Shown here: positions 23,425-34,959 of the stretch, one piece after another
Position numbering within the stretch: the stretch's first letter is position 1
Layout of the letters: the number at the start of each line of letters is the position of its first letter
Assembly (NCBI GenBank): GCA_948474755.1
Contig: CAOLHI010000252.1
Span: forward strand, 682,001-746,000
DNA length: 64,000 nucleotides
Origin: Ctenosaura bakeri
Lineage: Eukaryota > Chordata > Lepidosauria > Squamata > Iguanidae
Direction: 5' to 3'
Notes under the pieces: generated by a model
Seen by the model: only the letters and a program-made list of their open reading frames with translations
Databases searched by the model: none
What the model was told of the DNA's origin: nothing
Made by a program: the position numbers and the translations under genes

Positions 23425-23800
23425 GTTGCTGTTTCGATGGGTTGTTAATGGCCATCAAATCAGCTTTGACTTATGTCAACCTTATGAATGGGAAACCTCC
23501 AATATGGTTGGTAATATTGGCTTGGTAATATGGTTCTGCTCAAGTTGTGCCTACTCAAAGCTTCAGCATCCTTCACTGAGTCAATCCATCTATAATGTGG
23601 TCTTCTCATTTTCCTACTCTCTTCCACTTTGCCTGTTGTCTTTTCTAATGAGTCACATCATTTCATGATATGTCCGAATTACAAAAACCTTGGTTTAGTC
23701 ATTTTGGCTTCTACTATGGATTCAGGCTTGAGTTGTTCTCAGATCCATTTATTTGTCTTTTTGGCAGCCCATTGTAGTATCATCATCACCGTCATCATCA
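23425..23800 (-). repeat. RTE-BovB LINE 3' end
   Basis: The + strand starts with GTTAATGGCCATCAAATCAG (BovB 3' terminus in reverse). It continues with blocks corresponding to the C-terminal RT region, such as CATTTATTTGTCTTTTTGGC at about 23745, parallel to 13500-13525. Diverged and non-coding. Confidence 0.75.
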
Positions 23801-24696
23801 TCAATCATCTCACGATAATTTTTTCATATAACACCATCATTGTACAATATTTGTAAAACTCCTTCCAAATGAATTCTTTCTCTAGTGCCTGGCATAGCAT
23901 GTTGACTAAGAGTGAGCTATGAAATAGACAGTATTATCTTCAATTTCAACTTGACCATTATCGAACTAAGTGCAATATGGGATAGGAATAGTGACCTGTT
24001 TTAAAGTGGTTATGAGGATTACTGAAGTGATAACAGTCATCGTAGAATGCACCAAACACCCCAGAAGCATCACTTCAGGGCTAAATATTATCAGTGGATA
24101 AGGTAAGTAAACTGCTTTATCCACTTCTCTATCTGTTTTTGTATATATTTCAGTTTTTTCCCAGTTTATTTTACCATGAAAGATGAAATTTCCAAAACAT
24201 GTACAGATTAGATGAAACAGACAACATATAGTATTAGATATAAATTTAATACACTGCAAGATATCTTTTTATACTTGTGGTATAAATTAGTTTATACTAG
24301 TTTATAAGAGCTTGCAAAATTTTGAAAGATGCTGACTGCCTTTTATTAATATAAATGTTGTTAAAATCTGAATTTCAAATAAGTATGTAGATATTATCTT
24401 TAAAAACTGCTTGGCAGGTAGTTATAGTGATTTGTATAGAAAAGGAACGGCAGTTGGGCAGGGGTTGGCAAATTGTTGTCCACAGGTTGCTTGTAGTCCT
24501 TGGACTATGCTGTAGGGGGTTCCTGAAGTCCCATACCAGTCTTCTAAAGCCCCGACCTTTAAAAAGTTGGTGTGATTTGGGGGCAAAACTGTTGAGGAAA
24601 CTCCTACAAAGCATGAAAGCACAAGAAGATACTGCCACCTGCCCCCACAAGCACTCAGAACTCCATGGTATCCCCAAATACCTGTTTACAGTCTCC
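23801..24696. other. Intronic, nothing certain
   Basis: A short ATC-rich run lies at 23777-23808. The stretch 24456-24560 (GGGGTTGGCAAATTGTTG) faintly recalls hAT-type termini but lacks a partner end. Confidence 0.35.
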
Positions 24697-24951
24697 CTGC
24701 CCTGGTGGCGCAGTGGTTAAATGCCAGTACTGCAAGCCACAAGGTTGTGAGTTCGATCCTGCCCGGCTCCAAGGTTGACTCAGCCTTCCATCCTTTCACA
24801 GGTCGGTAAAATGAGTACCCAGCTTGTTGGGGGCATGTATAGAAATGTTTTGAAATACATGCTATTTGTAAGTTGTTCGCCGCCTTTCGATCCATATGGA
24901 GAGGCGGGATACAAATAAATAAATAAATAAATAAATAAAATAAAAAAAAAA
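24697..24951 (+). repeat. tRNA-derived SINE, Sauria-type head with L2-like tail (copy 1)
   Basis: The head has a clear pol III A box (TGGCGCAGTGG, 24705-24715) and B box (GAGTTCGATCC). The body GGTCGGTAAAATGAGTACCC is typical of Sauria SINE. The tail then departs from the Sauria SINE type: after TTGTTGGGGGCA it reads TGTATAGAAATGTTTTG and ends GGCGGGATACAAATAAAT(AAAT)n, resembling the 3' end of the L2-like LINE at 43.2 kb. Confidence 0.88.
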
Positions 24952-25558
24952 GTCAACAGGAAGTGATGTGAGATGCAGAGGAAAATTAAGGTATGGGGGC
25001 TTCTTGGTGGGCAGCCCACGGGGTCATCTGCTGAGAAAAATTGGCCCTGGCCCCACAAAGTTGCATATCCCTGCTCACCCTGCTGTGTGGATGGGCAGGA
25101 AGGGAATGGAATGCAGGATGGGACAGTTGTGTCTAGGAATGCCCCTGAAAGATTTTCTCTGGACCGATTTACTTACTCTGAGGAACCACCTTGGAAATAA
25201 GGTGCATGAAGGCCATTTTAAGATCAGCCAAGGCGGAGAAGAACCTTGGCTGGAGGAATCATTTAGCCCATGACTACTCACAATTGTGCCTTGTGTGCAA
25301 AGATGGCTTGTGAATTCCCATGCAGCATGTACCTTTCCCCTGTCATATGAATAAACAAACCAGCTTCCTGTTAGATACGAGACCTTTTTCACATCTGGCT
25401 TTTATTCTACAAATAAATCAGTTAGTACTACTATTGCCACTGCAAAAGGAGATTTGTCGTGTGGGAACAGGATGTGAAGATCAAACTAGATAACTTCACT
25501 TCCAGTATTTGTCGTAGCTTGTTCAAGTTTCAGCCAGAATATGGGCAGCTTAAACTTG
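24952..25558. other. Intronic, nothing recognised between two SINEs
   Basis: No repeat or coding signal. A 101-codon open frame here shows no familiar domain and I regard it as chance. Confidence 0.4.
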
Positions 25559-25797
25559 GGAGCCCTGGTGGCGCAGTGGTTAAATGCCAGCACTGCAAGC
25601 CACAAGGTTGTGAGTTCGATCCTGCCCAGCTCCAAGGTTGACTCAGCCTCCCATCCTTCCGCAGGTTGGTAAAATGAGTACCCAGCTTGTTGGGGGCATG
25701 TATAGAAATGTTTTGAAATACATGCTATTTGTAAGTTGTTCGCCGCCTCGATCCATATGGCAGAGGCGGGATACAAATGAATGAATAAAAAAAAATA
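25559..25797 (+). repeat. tRNA-derived SINE, Sauria-type head with L2-like tail (copy 2)
   Basis: Nearly identical to the copy 860 bases upstream, with A box TGGCGCAGTGG and B box GAGTTCGATCC. The tail ends GGCGGGATACAAATGAATG followed by A-rich sequence. High similarity between copies suggests recent spread. Confidence 0.88.
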
Positions 25798-26362
25798 AGG
25801 ACGAAGGGGTGCAAGTGAAGATAGTGAAAATCTTCTTATCTTTAATGTATTGTCTCTGTCCCTTACACCTTGTCAGGCTCTCTCCTGGTACCAGAGCTGA
25901 GCTGAAGAGAGAATTTATTCGGGAGAAAAATCGGGGCTCCTTTCATGTTAAGATCAGACACCCCTGTTCTACCAGTGTGAATTCCATGCCCAAAACAAAC
26001 ATAGCAGCTGCTATCAGGTCTTGTTTAGCATCAAGAGGAATGGAGTTACCAATTGATGAATGTGCCTTTCAAGTTACCCCTTCCCCAATAGCTTCACTTA
26101 CATTTGTTGAATCAGACTTGGGAGGTTAAATGTGTGTAAAATATGCACTTGGAAGAAAATCCAGTCCTAATGGTTAAAAAAAAAAAAATCCTTCCAATCT
26201 TCTAAATTGGATTGGGCAACCTTTCTTTTTTTTTTTTTTGCCATTGAGGGCCATATTTCCTTGAGGAACAAGCTGTCAGAGGCCAGATGTCAGCAGTGGA
26301 TGAATCTGAAGCTCACAGTGAATGGTCTCAGAGCTCAAAATAAGGGCAGCCACCGTCTCTTA
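25798..26362. other. Intronic, nothing recognised
   Basis: No gene. The stretch 26220-26345 (poly-T then GCCATTGAGGGCCATATTTCC) may be an old DNA-transposon relic, but no second terminus was found. Confidence 0.35.
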
Positions 26363-27252
26363 TAGAATCATAGAATCATAGAAAAGTAGAGTTGGAAGAG
26401 ACCCCAGGGGCCATCCAGTCCAACACCCTGCCATGCAGGAACACCCTCAAAGCACTCCCAACAGATGGCCATCCAGCCTCTGCTTAAAAACCTCCAAGGA
26501 AGGAGACTCCACTACACTCCGAGGCAGCACATTCCACTGCCGGACAGCCCTGACCATCAGGAAGTTCTTCCTTGAGGTTCAGGTGGAATCTCCTTTCCTG
26601 CAGCTTGAATCCATTGCTCCTTGTCCTGGTCTCTGGAGCAGCAGAAAACAAGCCCTCTCCCTCCTCTACGTGGCATTCCTTCAAATATTTAAACATGGCT
26701 ATCATGTCCCCTCTTAACCTTCTCTTCTGCAGACTAAACATCCCCAGCTCTCTAAGTCTATCCTCATAGGTCTTCATGGCTTCCAGGCCCCTCACCATTT
26801 TGGTCGCCCTCCTCTGGACTTGCTCCAGCTTGTCAATATCCCTCTTGAATTGGGGTGCTCAGAACTGGATGCAGTATTCAAGATGGGGTCTAACCAAAGC
26901 AGAGCAGAGCGGTACCAGTACCTCCCTCGATCTAGACACCATACTCCTATTGATGCAGCCAAAGATTGCATTGGCTTTCTTGGCTGCCGCATCACACTGC
27001 TGACTCATGTTCAGCTTGTGGTCTATGAAGACTCCTAGATCCCTTTCACACGTACTGCTACCCAGCCACGTGTCCCCCATCCTATATTTGTGGATTCCAT
27101 TTTTTCTACCCAAGTGTAGGACCTTACACTTCTCTCTGTTGAATTTCATTTTGTTAGCTTTGGCCCAGCTCTCCAACCTATCCAGGTCATTTTGAATTTT
27201 GATCCTGTCCTCTGGCATATTAGCAACCCCTCCCAATTTGGTATCATCTGCA
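26363..27252 (-). mobile_element. CR1 LINE, 3' part of ORF2, truncated at the RT catalytic motif
   Basis: The - strand frame 27323-26859 contains [55 protein letters not shown] and [14 protein letters not shown]. The C-terminal part follows in another frame (26798-26484). The 3' end has AATCATAGAATCATAGAA terminal repeats at 26365-26382. The copy starts exactly at the ADD codons, with pyrimidine-rich non-CR1 sequence beyond. Confidence 0.94.
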
Positions 27253-27382
27253 TCATCTTTCTCTCCTTCTCCTCCTCTTCTTCCTTTCCCCGCTTCTTCC
27301 AGACCTGATCTGACCAGAGGCAATTTAGGCCAAGGGTGTTAAGTTCAGGCTGGAACAGCAGTATGCAGGTTTGTCTTGCTTG

Positions 27383-27603
27383 CCAGGGAGCCCTGGTGGC
27401 GTAGTGGTTAAATGCCAGTACTGCAAACCACAAGGTTGTGAGTTCGATCCTGCCGGGCTCCAAGGTTGACTCAGCCTTCCATCCTTCCGCAGGTCGGTAA
27501 AATGAGTACCCAGCTTGTTGGGGGCAATTAGCTAAAACTCATTGTAAACCGCTTAGATAACACTCAGTTGATAAGCGGTATAGAAATAAATGCTATTGCT
27601 GTA
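27383..27603 (+). repeat. Sauria SINE with its usual BovB-type tail
   Basis: It shares the head and body of the other tRNA-derived SINEs here (A box TGGCGTAGTGG, B box GAGTTCGATCC, GGTCGGTAAAATGAGTACCC). After TTGTTGGGGGCA it continues ATTAGCTAAAACTCATTG and TAAACCGCTTAG to TGCTATTGCTG, the classical Sauria SINE tail. A 7-base TTGCTTG at 27376-27382 and 27604-27610 may be the target duplication. Confidence 0.88.
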
Positions 27604-27610
27604 TTGCTTG

Positions 27611-28534
27611 TTTGCTGCCGTCTCCATAAATCCCTGCCTACAGACAGTTGAAGGCAAGGACTAGAGTAGGGAACACTGCCTGAAAGACTGCCTGAATGTC
27701 AGTATGGGCTCTCAGTTGTAAACTCTTTCAGGAACATTGAAAGAAGCCAAAGGTGGAAATTACAAGGGGAAATGCAGATTAGATTGGTGACAGCAGGGAG
27801 TGAGGTAGATTCATAGGAAAGTAGGAGCAGCAAGATTTATTATTGAATACAGGCAGCTACCATGGACAGCTCCTGGGTGATTCCTTTCATTCTTGCTTCT
27901 CTCCAAAGCTAATGAAGGATTAATCTCCCTCCTCTTCTCTCTCTCTCTCTCTTATGGCAAGATCACACAATTCCACACTTCTTACGCACCACTGTTGATG
28001 TGTACTCAGCACATATTAGCGTAAGCACACATACACACACATCCATACATGGCTGCTGTCACTTTTTGACAGCAGAGCAAGTTCATTTCTCAGTTGTCTG
28101 AAAGATTTGAGCATTTAGAGCACTTGTTTCTTATAAATGGGAATTAATGCCTGGAGTTAAACCCAGATGTGCTAATTCTTCCTGTGCCTTTCTAAGCAAT
28201 TGTATTGGCATTTATTCCATTAGTGCATTTTTCTTTCCTTCTGCTCCATTCTTGTTTTCCTTTTGCCCCAGACTGACTGAATAGGACAAGTCTGTAACCT
28301 TTTGCCAGTAATTGGCACAGTCCTTTGGCTTGGACAAATCCCATTGAAATGAAGGAAACAATGTCCTTCATGGGAGGATCAGTTCATCCCAGCCTATACA
28401 TATTTTCTGCTTTTCTGCCTTTGAGTAAGATGGGTGATTGGCTTAGTGTCATGTTTTTAGAAGATATGGCCAGGTTTTGGCTGTGGCTGGAAATGAAGTT
28501 GCATAATTAATACTAAGGAAACAACCGCAGCCAT
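27611..28534. other. Intronic, nothing recognised
   Basis: Only a (CT)n run at 27936-27952 and short CA-rich patches near 28025-28045 are notable. Confidence 0.4.
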
Positions 28535-29410
28535 GCTTGGAGATGTCTTGCCTAGGCATGGTGCCTTAGTTACATCCCACTTGGATTACTTTAGTGCACT
28601 GTACTTTCTGCTGCCTGTGGGAGATATTTGGAAAATGCAGAGAGTCCAAGATACTGCAGCCAGAGTGTGGGCCAGGGTCATCACAGGGGGAATCATAGAA
28701 TTACAGAATTGGGAGGAGCTCTGCGGGCTCCTGTTCATTGCAGGATCAACCAGAATAGAAACTCCTTGTGACAACAACTTCACTGGCTTCTTATCTGTTT
28801 GTAGGCACAATTCAAAGTGCCACTTATTTCTTCCATGTAGGTTTTCAGAGCATCAGGAGGAGCCCGTCTCTTGGTTCCATCACCCTCAGAGGCACATTTG
28901 TTGTGTAAATGATATAGGGTCATGGTGGCTGCCATACACTGTGGAACTCTCTTCCATAGGAGACTGTGGCTAGGCTTGGCTGGCTTCTTCTCTGCTCTCT
29001 TTTTATCAGTAGGCAAAGCCCTTTTTTATTTAGACAGGATTTCTGGGTGTATTTCATAGTGCTATTATGACTTGTAACTCTCCGTCCAATCTGGTTTCAG
29101 GTTTCCAAGGGATTGTATTCCCGCATATGAACTTGTGTAGATTTTACAGTCTCCAGTGGAGTTTATTTTCTGAGCTCCACCATCAAGTACGTTTAGCAAG
29201 AAAACAAGAAGGGGTATTCTCAGTGATCTCAGGATATGGGAAAGAGGTTAGGATGCCCCTCTCCCTGTTGGCTTTCTGATGGCAGGTGAAGAACTTTTTA
29301 TTCTGGCAGGGGTTTGGCTGATGCTTGGATCCTGAGAAAGGAATTTTCAATGAGGAGTGGCTGTTGATGTTCTCCTGGCCCTAGTTTCCCTTTAAATTGT
29401 CTTTAATTTG
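28535..29410 (+). repeat. L2-like LINE fragments, ORF2 C-terminus
   Basis: The + frame from 28566 reads LVTSHLDYFSALYFLLPVGD and RVQDTAARVWARVITGG, a well-known C-terminal RT signature of L2-type LINEs. It is interrupted near 28688-28735 by a short piece beginning AATCATAGAATTACAGAATT that looks like a CR1 3' tip. The frame then resumes (ACTTCACTGGCTTCTTATCT). From about 29070 to 29410 further degenerate C-terminal and 3' untranslated-like sequence follows. Confidence 0.65.
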
Positions 29411-29469
29411 GTGGTTGTTTCCATATGAAAAACATTTGAACTGTGTTTAAACTGTGGTTTAATATTTCA

Positions 29470-29922
29470 TTTTTAAAAACAATTTATTAGATATTTTCAA
29501 ATATAATGAAGAAACAACTTACATACAAAGAAAAAGGAGGCAACGATCAACCAAAAAACCAAAACAGACACACAAAAAAGATAATAAAAAGAAAAAAAGA
29601 TAACAGAATAAGAAAAAAGAATATACATTGACTTCCAACTTTCCTAATATAGGTTACACATTGAATGTACAGATTAACTTCTTTATTCGTAAATACCTTT
29701 CAAGAATTTCTGCTGCTTATTTTCCAAATATACTAATTATCAAAGCTTTACAGTTAACAGTTTCTTGCAAAAAAGCCTCCCAGTCTTTCAGATAAGTTGC
29801 CAGTGATTTTTCTCTTATCAAGGTTGATAGTTTATCCATTTCAGCTAGGTCCATTAGTTTCAGTAACCAATCTTCACTCGATATCTCTGCATTTTTCAGT
29901 GCGTATAATAGCCTTGCTGCAA
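29470..29922 (-). repeat. L1-type LINE 3' fragment with 24-bp target duplication
   Basis: Reverse-complement translation near 29740-29880 gives DWLLKLMDLAEMDKL, IREKSLATYLKDWEAFLQE, the C-terminal signature of squamate L1 ORF2. The A-rich 3' end appears as the A/T-rich region at 29470-29620. It is flanked by near-identical 24-base sequences at 29446-29469 and 29923-29946 (22 of 24 match). Confidence 0.78.
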
Positions 29923-30167
29923 TTTAAATTGTGTTTTAATATTTCAACTTGCTTGGTTTTTAGTTGAATATGTTTTTTACTTGTATTGTAGACAACTTTT
30001 GTTCCCAGTATTGGGGAAAAATTGTAATCACCATCGTCATTATCATCATCGAGCTCTAATTCAATAAGACAAAATGAGAGACTTCCTAAAAGCATGGAAG
30101 AGAATTCCAGAGTAGCGCAAATGAGCATACTGTTAGTTAATCGTGATGGTGTCAGTTGAAGTTACAC

Positions 30168-30717
30168 TAGTGGTTCTCAAACTGTGGGGCAGGACTGTAA
30201 GGGAGGGGGGGCACATGGTAGTTCCTCAAGGAACAGATGCAAGAAAAGTCACTCTGCAAGTACAGCAGATGTGAAAACCAAGGGCAAGCCTGTGTGCATG
30301 TATGTGTGTGGACATGCGCACGCATCATTGAGAATTGTCTGGTCTCTGCAAAAGAGTGACACAAAGTGTCTTCCCCATTATTTCTTCTGCTGGCCTTGGA
30401 CATAGCAAAAAAATCAACTTGCCTTGTTTTATGCTTTCTATGCTCAGCTTCTCTGATTGTTCATCACTGGTGCAGCAGGCACATGTCCCTGAGCGACCAC
30501 GAGGCAGTTTCTCCAGGGGCGGGAAGTGAAGAGAATCGGGGAGGCAGAGAGTGTGAGAGCTCAGCATTAAGACACCGGGCGTGTGTGGCACAAGGGGCCT
30601 GGAAGGGGGAGAGAGGTGTTATGGATAGGACAAGGAGTCCAGTGTCAAGCAGGGGAGCACAGCATCCGCATGCAGATCTAAAGTGAGTCACAGGGATAAA
30701 AAGTTTGAGAATCACTG
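30168..30717. mobile_element. hAT-like nonautonomous DNA transposon
   Basis: The termini TAGTGGTTCTCAAACT (30168-30183) and AGTTTGAGAATCACTG (30702-30717) are inverted repeats matching at 14 of 16 positions, the type found in hAT elements. The flanking 8-mers AGTTACAC and GGTTATGC agree at 5 of 8, all differences being transitions, consistent with an old 8-bp target duplication. No transposase frame. Confidence 0.75.
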
Positions 30718-30894
30718 GGTTATGCCATTGCACCTCACTTTTTGATTGTGAACAGAGGTCAGAATTTTTACAGACTGACCACAAAATGAGCAGCCCACTT
30801 TTTGTAGCTACAGCCCCTCCAATGCAGCCACTTCTAGGCCAGTGGGTAGAAAATGATGGTGGCAGACAGGCATCCAGCTATCTTCCTGTGGCTG

Positions 30895-31292
30895 GATACA
30901 TGCCATATGAAGAGCAGATGAGACAGCTTGGGATGTTTAGCCTGGAGAAGATTAAGAGGTGACAAGATAGGTAAGTTTAAATATTTGAAGGGATGTCATG
31001 TAGAGAATGGAGCAAGCCTGTTTTCTGCTACTACAGAGATTAGGACATGGAGCAATGGATTCAAACTTCAGGAAAAGAGGTTCCGCTTGAACACTAGGAA
31101 GAAATTCCTGATGGTAAAAGTTGTTTGATAGCAGAATATGCTTCCTTGGGATGTGGCAGAGTCTCCTTCTTCAGAGGTCTTTAAAGAGAGGCTGGAAGGC
31201 CATCTGTCAGGAGTGCTTTGATTATGTGTTGCTGTGTGGCAGAAGTTTGGACTGGATGGCCCTTGTGGTCTCTTCCAACTCTACGATTCTTT
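30895..31292 (+). repeat. CR1 LINE 3' end, diverged, sense
   Basis: In broken + frames: YMPYEEQMRQLGMFSLEKIK, then [20 protein letters not shown] and GFKLQEKRFRLNTRKKFLMV. It ends GGTCTCTTCCAACTCTACGA, just short of the terminal repeats. Older than the copies at 19 and 36 kb. Confidence 0.88.
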
Positions 31293-32548
31293 CTTCAGGG
31301 ACTTCTTGAAGACCCCAGGGAGGTCTTTGTGGATGCTTGTCACTATCATGGATTTTTTAAAAGAAAAATTATTCAGCCGAAGGAAGAGTGGATGGTGTGT
31401 TTAACTAAAACTTGTGAAGAAAAAAATTGAGAGGGTAGATTTCATGTTTTGCTGTGAGGGGACAGAGATCGAAGCAGGTCTAGGGATTTTTGAACCTTTG
31501 AAAAGGCAGAAGAGGGTTGCCGGGGGTGTATATGCTCAGTTTCATATATTGATTAAAAATCCATATCAATTGAAGCAGGTCTCAGTGATGATGGGCACAA
31601 GGTACTTTTTCACCTGAAAACCTGACATAAAATGGGAACTTCTAAAATATTGTTGTCCACAAGCAGTTGAATTTAGGTATGATGTAGCAAGGATAATGGT
31701 CCTATTTTTCCAGACAGGAAATTATCTGGTTAAGCTTCTGCATTTTACCTAATGTGCTGCACCTTTAAGAAGTGGCCCTCAGCCTTTTCATTCATCACTT
31801 GTGAGGATATTATGCATGGGATGTTCTCTCTGTGCAATTTCCCAACTCTCCTTAGTCAATAGCCTTGTAAACCAAAAGCTCAAACATCTTTCTCGTCCGC
31901 ATATAGACCCTCATTTTCTTTGCTGTCAGTCTGAGTGATATTTTAATTTTTCTGCCCCTTAGAAAACTTCAGTCTCTTATCCAGTAGATAAATGAGTCAG
32001 CCCTCAGGAAATGCTGCCGCCAGAGTGTTTCCGTTTGCCGGCGCAATAAATGCAAGAGCTAATAAATGTCCTCTCCCATCAGGAGGAGGCGTATAATGAG
32101 TAAATGATGGGAAAAGGAATTTGGGAAACAAATGATCAATCCAATGTAAGACGACAAACCATTTCTTAATAACTTGGTCTTGAACTGAGCAGAGGTCTCT
32201 TCACCAGCCATGGGGAACTGCGGAGGCAAAGCCTGAAGAAACAGCCATGTGTCTCCGGCAGTTGATAGATTTTGTTGGTATCTCCTTCAAGCTCACTGAA
32301 CAGTAAGCTGTGATTCGGAGGCAGTCTCTCTCATTTGATGTTTCTGCTGGTTCACCAGTCCTCCCTCCCTCCCTCTCTCTCCTATGTGCATGCAGGGGGG
32401 CTGGTGAATGATATTGCAGAACTAACTTGGGGTGAATTAGTCATGATGAGAATATATGTGTGTGTGTTGCATCTTCTCACCACGTACTGTTTCCTCTTGT
32501 ACACAGACAGAGTCTGTGTGTGTGTATGTATGTATTTATGTATGTATG

Positions 32549-32607
<59 letters not shown>

Positions 32608-33654
32608 GGTAATAGAACTAGTTTGTCCCCCGCCCAGGAACTTAGCATGCAGACAAAGCGCTGACTTGACAATGACCCGGTAGAATGAAGGCTGAGAAAT
32701 GGTCCATTCTCTTCCTATTTGTAGTCCATGTCTTCTGCTAGAGAACTGTTGCTGAGTAGTTTAATTCAACATGCATACCGTATCTCATATGATAGACATT
32801 GGCAGTGTAAGTGCCTAATATCTAGCAGGATCATAGTCAAGAAATAGGATGATGAATCAATTTCAGGGTACACAAGCCAGAATCACAGTCAAAGGAAGGC
32901 AGATGGCAAAGGGAGAAAGCTGGATCAAACCAATCAGATGTTGGTGGATGTTGGGGTAGAGATGAATCAGTGCTTGCCAGCCTGGTACAGGGCAACCAAG
33001 AGACAGATTGTCTGTCCAAATGGAGGAACTGTTTGGAGTAAGGAAGACAATGTGCAAGGCTTGGTCCCTGGTCACTTTTCCAAGGCTCCCCCTTTGGTAC
33101 GTGGCTTTCAACAGCTAGCAAGCTGTATCCCGCTGTGGCTCCCTCTTCTGGCAAGCTGCCATGATGTCAGCACAGAGAATAAACAGCTGGATTTTGGCTG
33201 CCAGAACTGAAACCTACATCGTCTTACAGTTGGGTCCACAGGCAGCTTTTCTGAAGCTCTCAGTAGAGATTGAGATCAGAAATATGATCACTTCGTAGCC
33301 CCACCAGTTAAAGAAAGACTGGCTACATCCAGTGTTGCGAAGATCGAGGCTTGCTCTCACAGTGGACCTTTTCCGTCCTCGCTTCACCCTGTGACTCTTT
33401 CATATCTCTGAATTTCCCCCCAAGGTCTCTCAGAATAGATGGGGATAGAGGGCTGCAGGAGGAAAATGCAGGTGCTGTTCCATTGGATGAAGAAATAATT
33501 GGCTTTTGTCCTATGTTTATTGATGTTATGCGTGGGTGAGCACGCTGTAGTGCTTGGAGGCCATTTTTGTCTCCTTCAAGGTCCCAGGGGAGCCACACTG
33601 TACCAATGTGGCTGCCATTCTGAGTAACTGGAAATGATGTTCTTCTCTTTGTCC
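31293..33654. other. Intronic, mostly unassigned; microsatellite at 32515-32606
   Basis: No gene or clear repeat. The block 31960-32260, immediately before a CTCC/CTCT run (32360-32382), looks unlike repeat sequence and is a candidate conserved element. Confidence 0.4.
32515..32606. repeat. Compound microsatellite (TG/TATG/TA)n
   Basis: A run of TG, then TATG/TTATG units, about twenty TG units, and TATATA. It causes long spurious Val/Cys and His/Thr open frames on both strands. Confidence 0.95.
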
Positions 33655-33803
33655 CACCACTGTTACAGCTACATCTAGTGGGAACGTGGAAGAGGACCTT
33701 CTCAGTGGCTGCTCACAGGTCCTGGGACTCCCCTCCCAGAGAGATCAGACTAGCACCCTCCTGCCTATCTGTCCACAAAGGGGTGAAGATCCTTTTTGCT
33801 TCA
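33655..33803 (+). repeat. L2-like LINE, ORF2 C-terminal fragment, sense
   Basis: GGACCTTCTCAGTGGCTGCT and the following 'PGTPLP' region correspond to the AFSVAAPxLW block of the L2-like ORF2. It meets an oppositely oriented fragment of the same protein region at about 33804. Confidence 0.55.
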
Positions 33804-34110
33804 GTGGGCCTTTGAGGACTGAGTGCCAGTATCAAGAGAGCAGAGGGGGAGGCAGCATAGCTTCTCCTGGGATGGAATTCCATAGCTTGGAAGCAATCAC
33901 TGAAATGGTCCCCTCAGTTGCCCTTACCAAACATGACTTTGTTGATGGTGTTGGGACCAAGAGAGAGCCTTTCCCTAAGGACCTTAAAATTCAGACAGGC
34001 TCACTTAGGAAGATAGGGTCTTTCAGATCATCTGGATCCAAGCTGTATAGGGCTTTATAGATCACAGTGAGCATTTTGAATTGTGCCTGGAAAGTATCAA
34101 TAGCAAGTGA
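33804..34110 (-). repeat. L2-like LINE, ORF2 C-terminal fragment, antisense
   Basis: The reverse complement reads AQFKMLTVIYKALYSLDPDD, LKDPIFLSEPV and, after a frameshift, ISVIASKLWNSIPGEAM, the same C-terminal block in opposite orientation to the preceding fragment. Decayed. Confidence 0.65.
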
Positions 34111-34468
34111 TGCTTTTGCACCATAGGAAGTACATGAGTGGGTAGGTTTTTCTTTACAAGGAGGAGAGACATGGCAAATGGGTGAAAATTTACCTTTTTA
34201 GACAACAGCTTAAGAATCGCCCAGCCAACATGGCTACTGGCTATGGGATTTGGGGTGATATAATACAAAGACAGAACATTCCCAAGCTTTGTGGCTTAAT
34301 GTGAATGTGTTGGTTTTTGACAAGACTGTGAAGTGAACCAGCTGTTGGGTTGTCTTCAGTATAAAGATGGTAGAAGGCTTGGTGTAGGCATGGGCTATTC
34401 TTGGAGGTGACTTTGTCTAGGACTCCGTGTGTTATGCTCACTGTAAGGATGTTGTCTGGGTTTGTCTA

Positions 34469-34609
34469 CAGCAAGGGTGGAAATTATGTGGCCCGCCCAC
34501 TGTTGTTATACCACAACTCATGACAGCCCTAGCTGGCACAGCAAATAGTGAGGAATGCGGCGAGGTGCAGTTTAACATCCTCTGAAGGACTGCATGGATC
34601 CTGTCCCTG
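34469..34609. repeat. hAT-like palindromic MITE relic
   Basis: The left part TATACCACAACTCATGACAG and the right part with GTGAGGAATGCGGCG mirror the reptile MITE that carries ACTACAACTCCCAGCAT and its complement. The ends CAGCAAGGGTGG and ..CTGTCCCTG are loosely inverted. No target duplication could be found. Confidence 0.5.
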
Positions 34610-34717
34610 AACTAAAGACGCATACTTTGGGATGAACAAATGTGCAGTGGTATACTTTGTGGTACACAGATCTAATACCCATGCAGATGTTGAGTGAAGC
34701 ATTCAGATTTTTATTGA

Positions 34718-34930
34718 GCATAGAATCATAGAGGTGGAAGGTGCTTTATCTAACCATCTGCTCAATGCTGGGACTCCAACTAGCGCATCCCCAGAAAGTA
34801 GCTGTCCAGCATCTTTTTGAAGACATCCAGAAAAAGAGACCGCACCACCTCTCTAGGAAATTGATTCCATTGCCCATGTGCTTTTATTGTCAAAAAGTTC
34901 CTTGTGGAGATCATGCAGAAATATCTGATT
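34718..34930 (-). repeat. Old CR1 LINE 3' end
   Basis: ATAGAATCATAGAGGTGGAA then AGCTGTCCAGCATCTTTTTG and CACCACCTCTCTAGG match the diverged CR1 subfamily also found at 21.6 and 47.5 kb. Confidence 0.8.
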
Positions 34931-34959
34931 GTGTTGTGCTTTCTGAAACCTACAAACTC

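Noticed and set aside
24700..24780. tRNA gene on the basis of A and B boxes
   Set aside because: The same head occurs four times with SINE bodies and AT-rich tails; no complete cloverleaf or anticodon arm was seen.
25809..26129. 106-codon open frame as possible exon
   Set aside because: No recognisable domain, no convincing splice sites, and nearby sequence is SINE and unassigned intron.
32335..32683. Long frames rich in Val/Cys or His/Thr
   Set aside because: They are translations of a TG/TA microsatellite.
33686..34060. 124-codon frame as a gene
   Set aside because: It runs across two oppositely oriented L2-like fragments.
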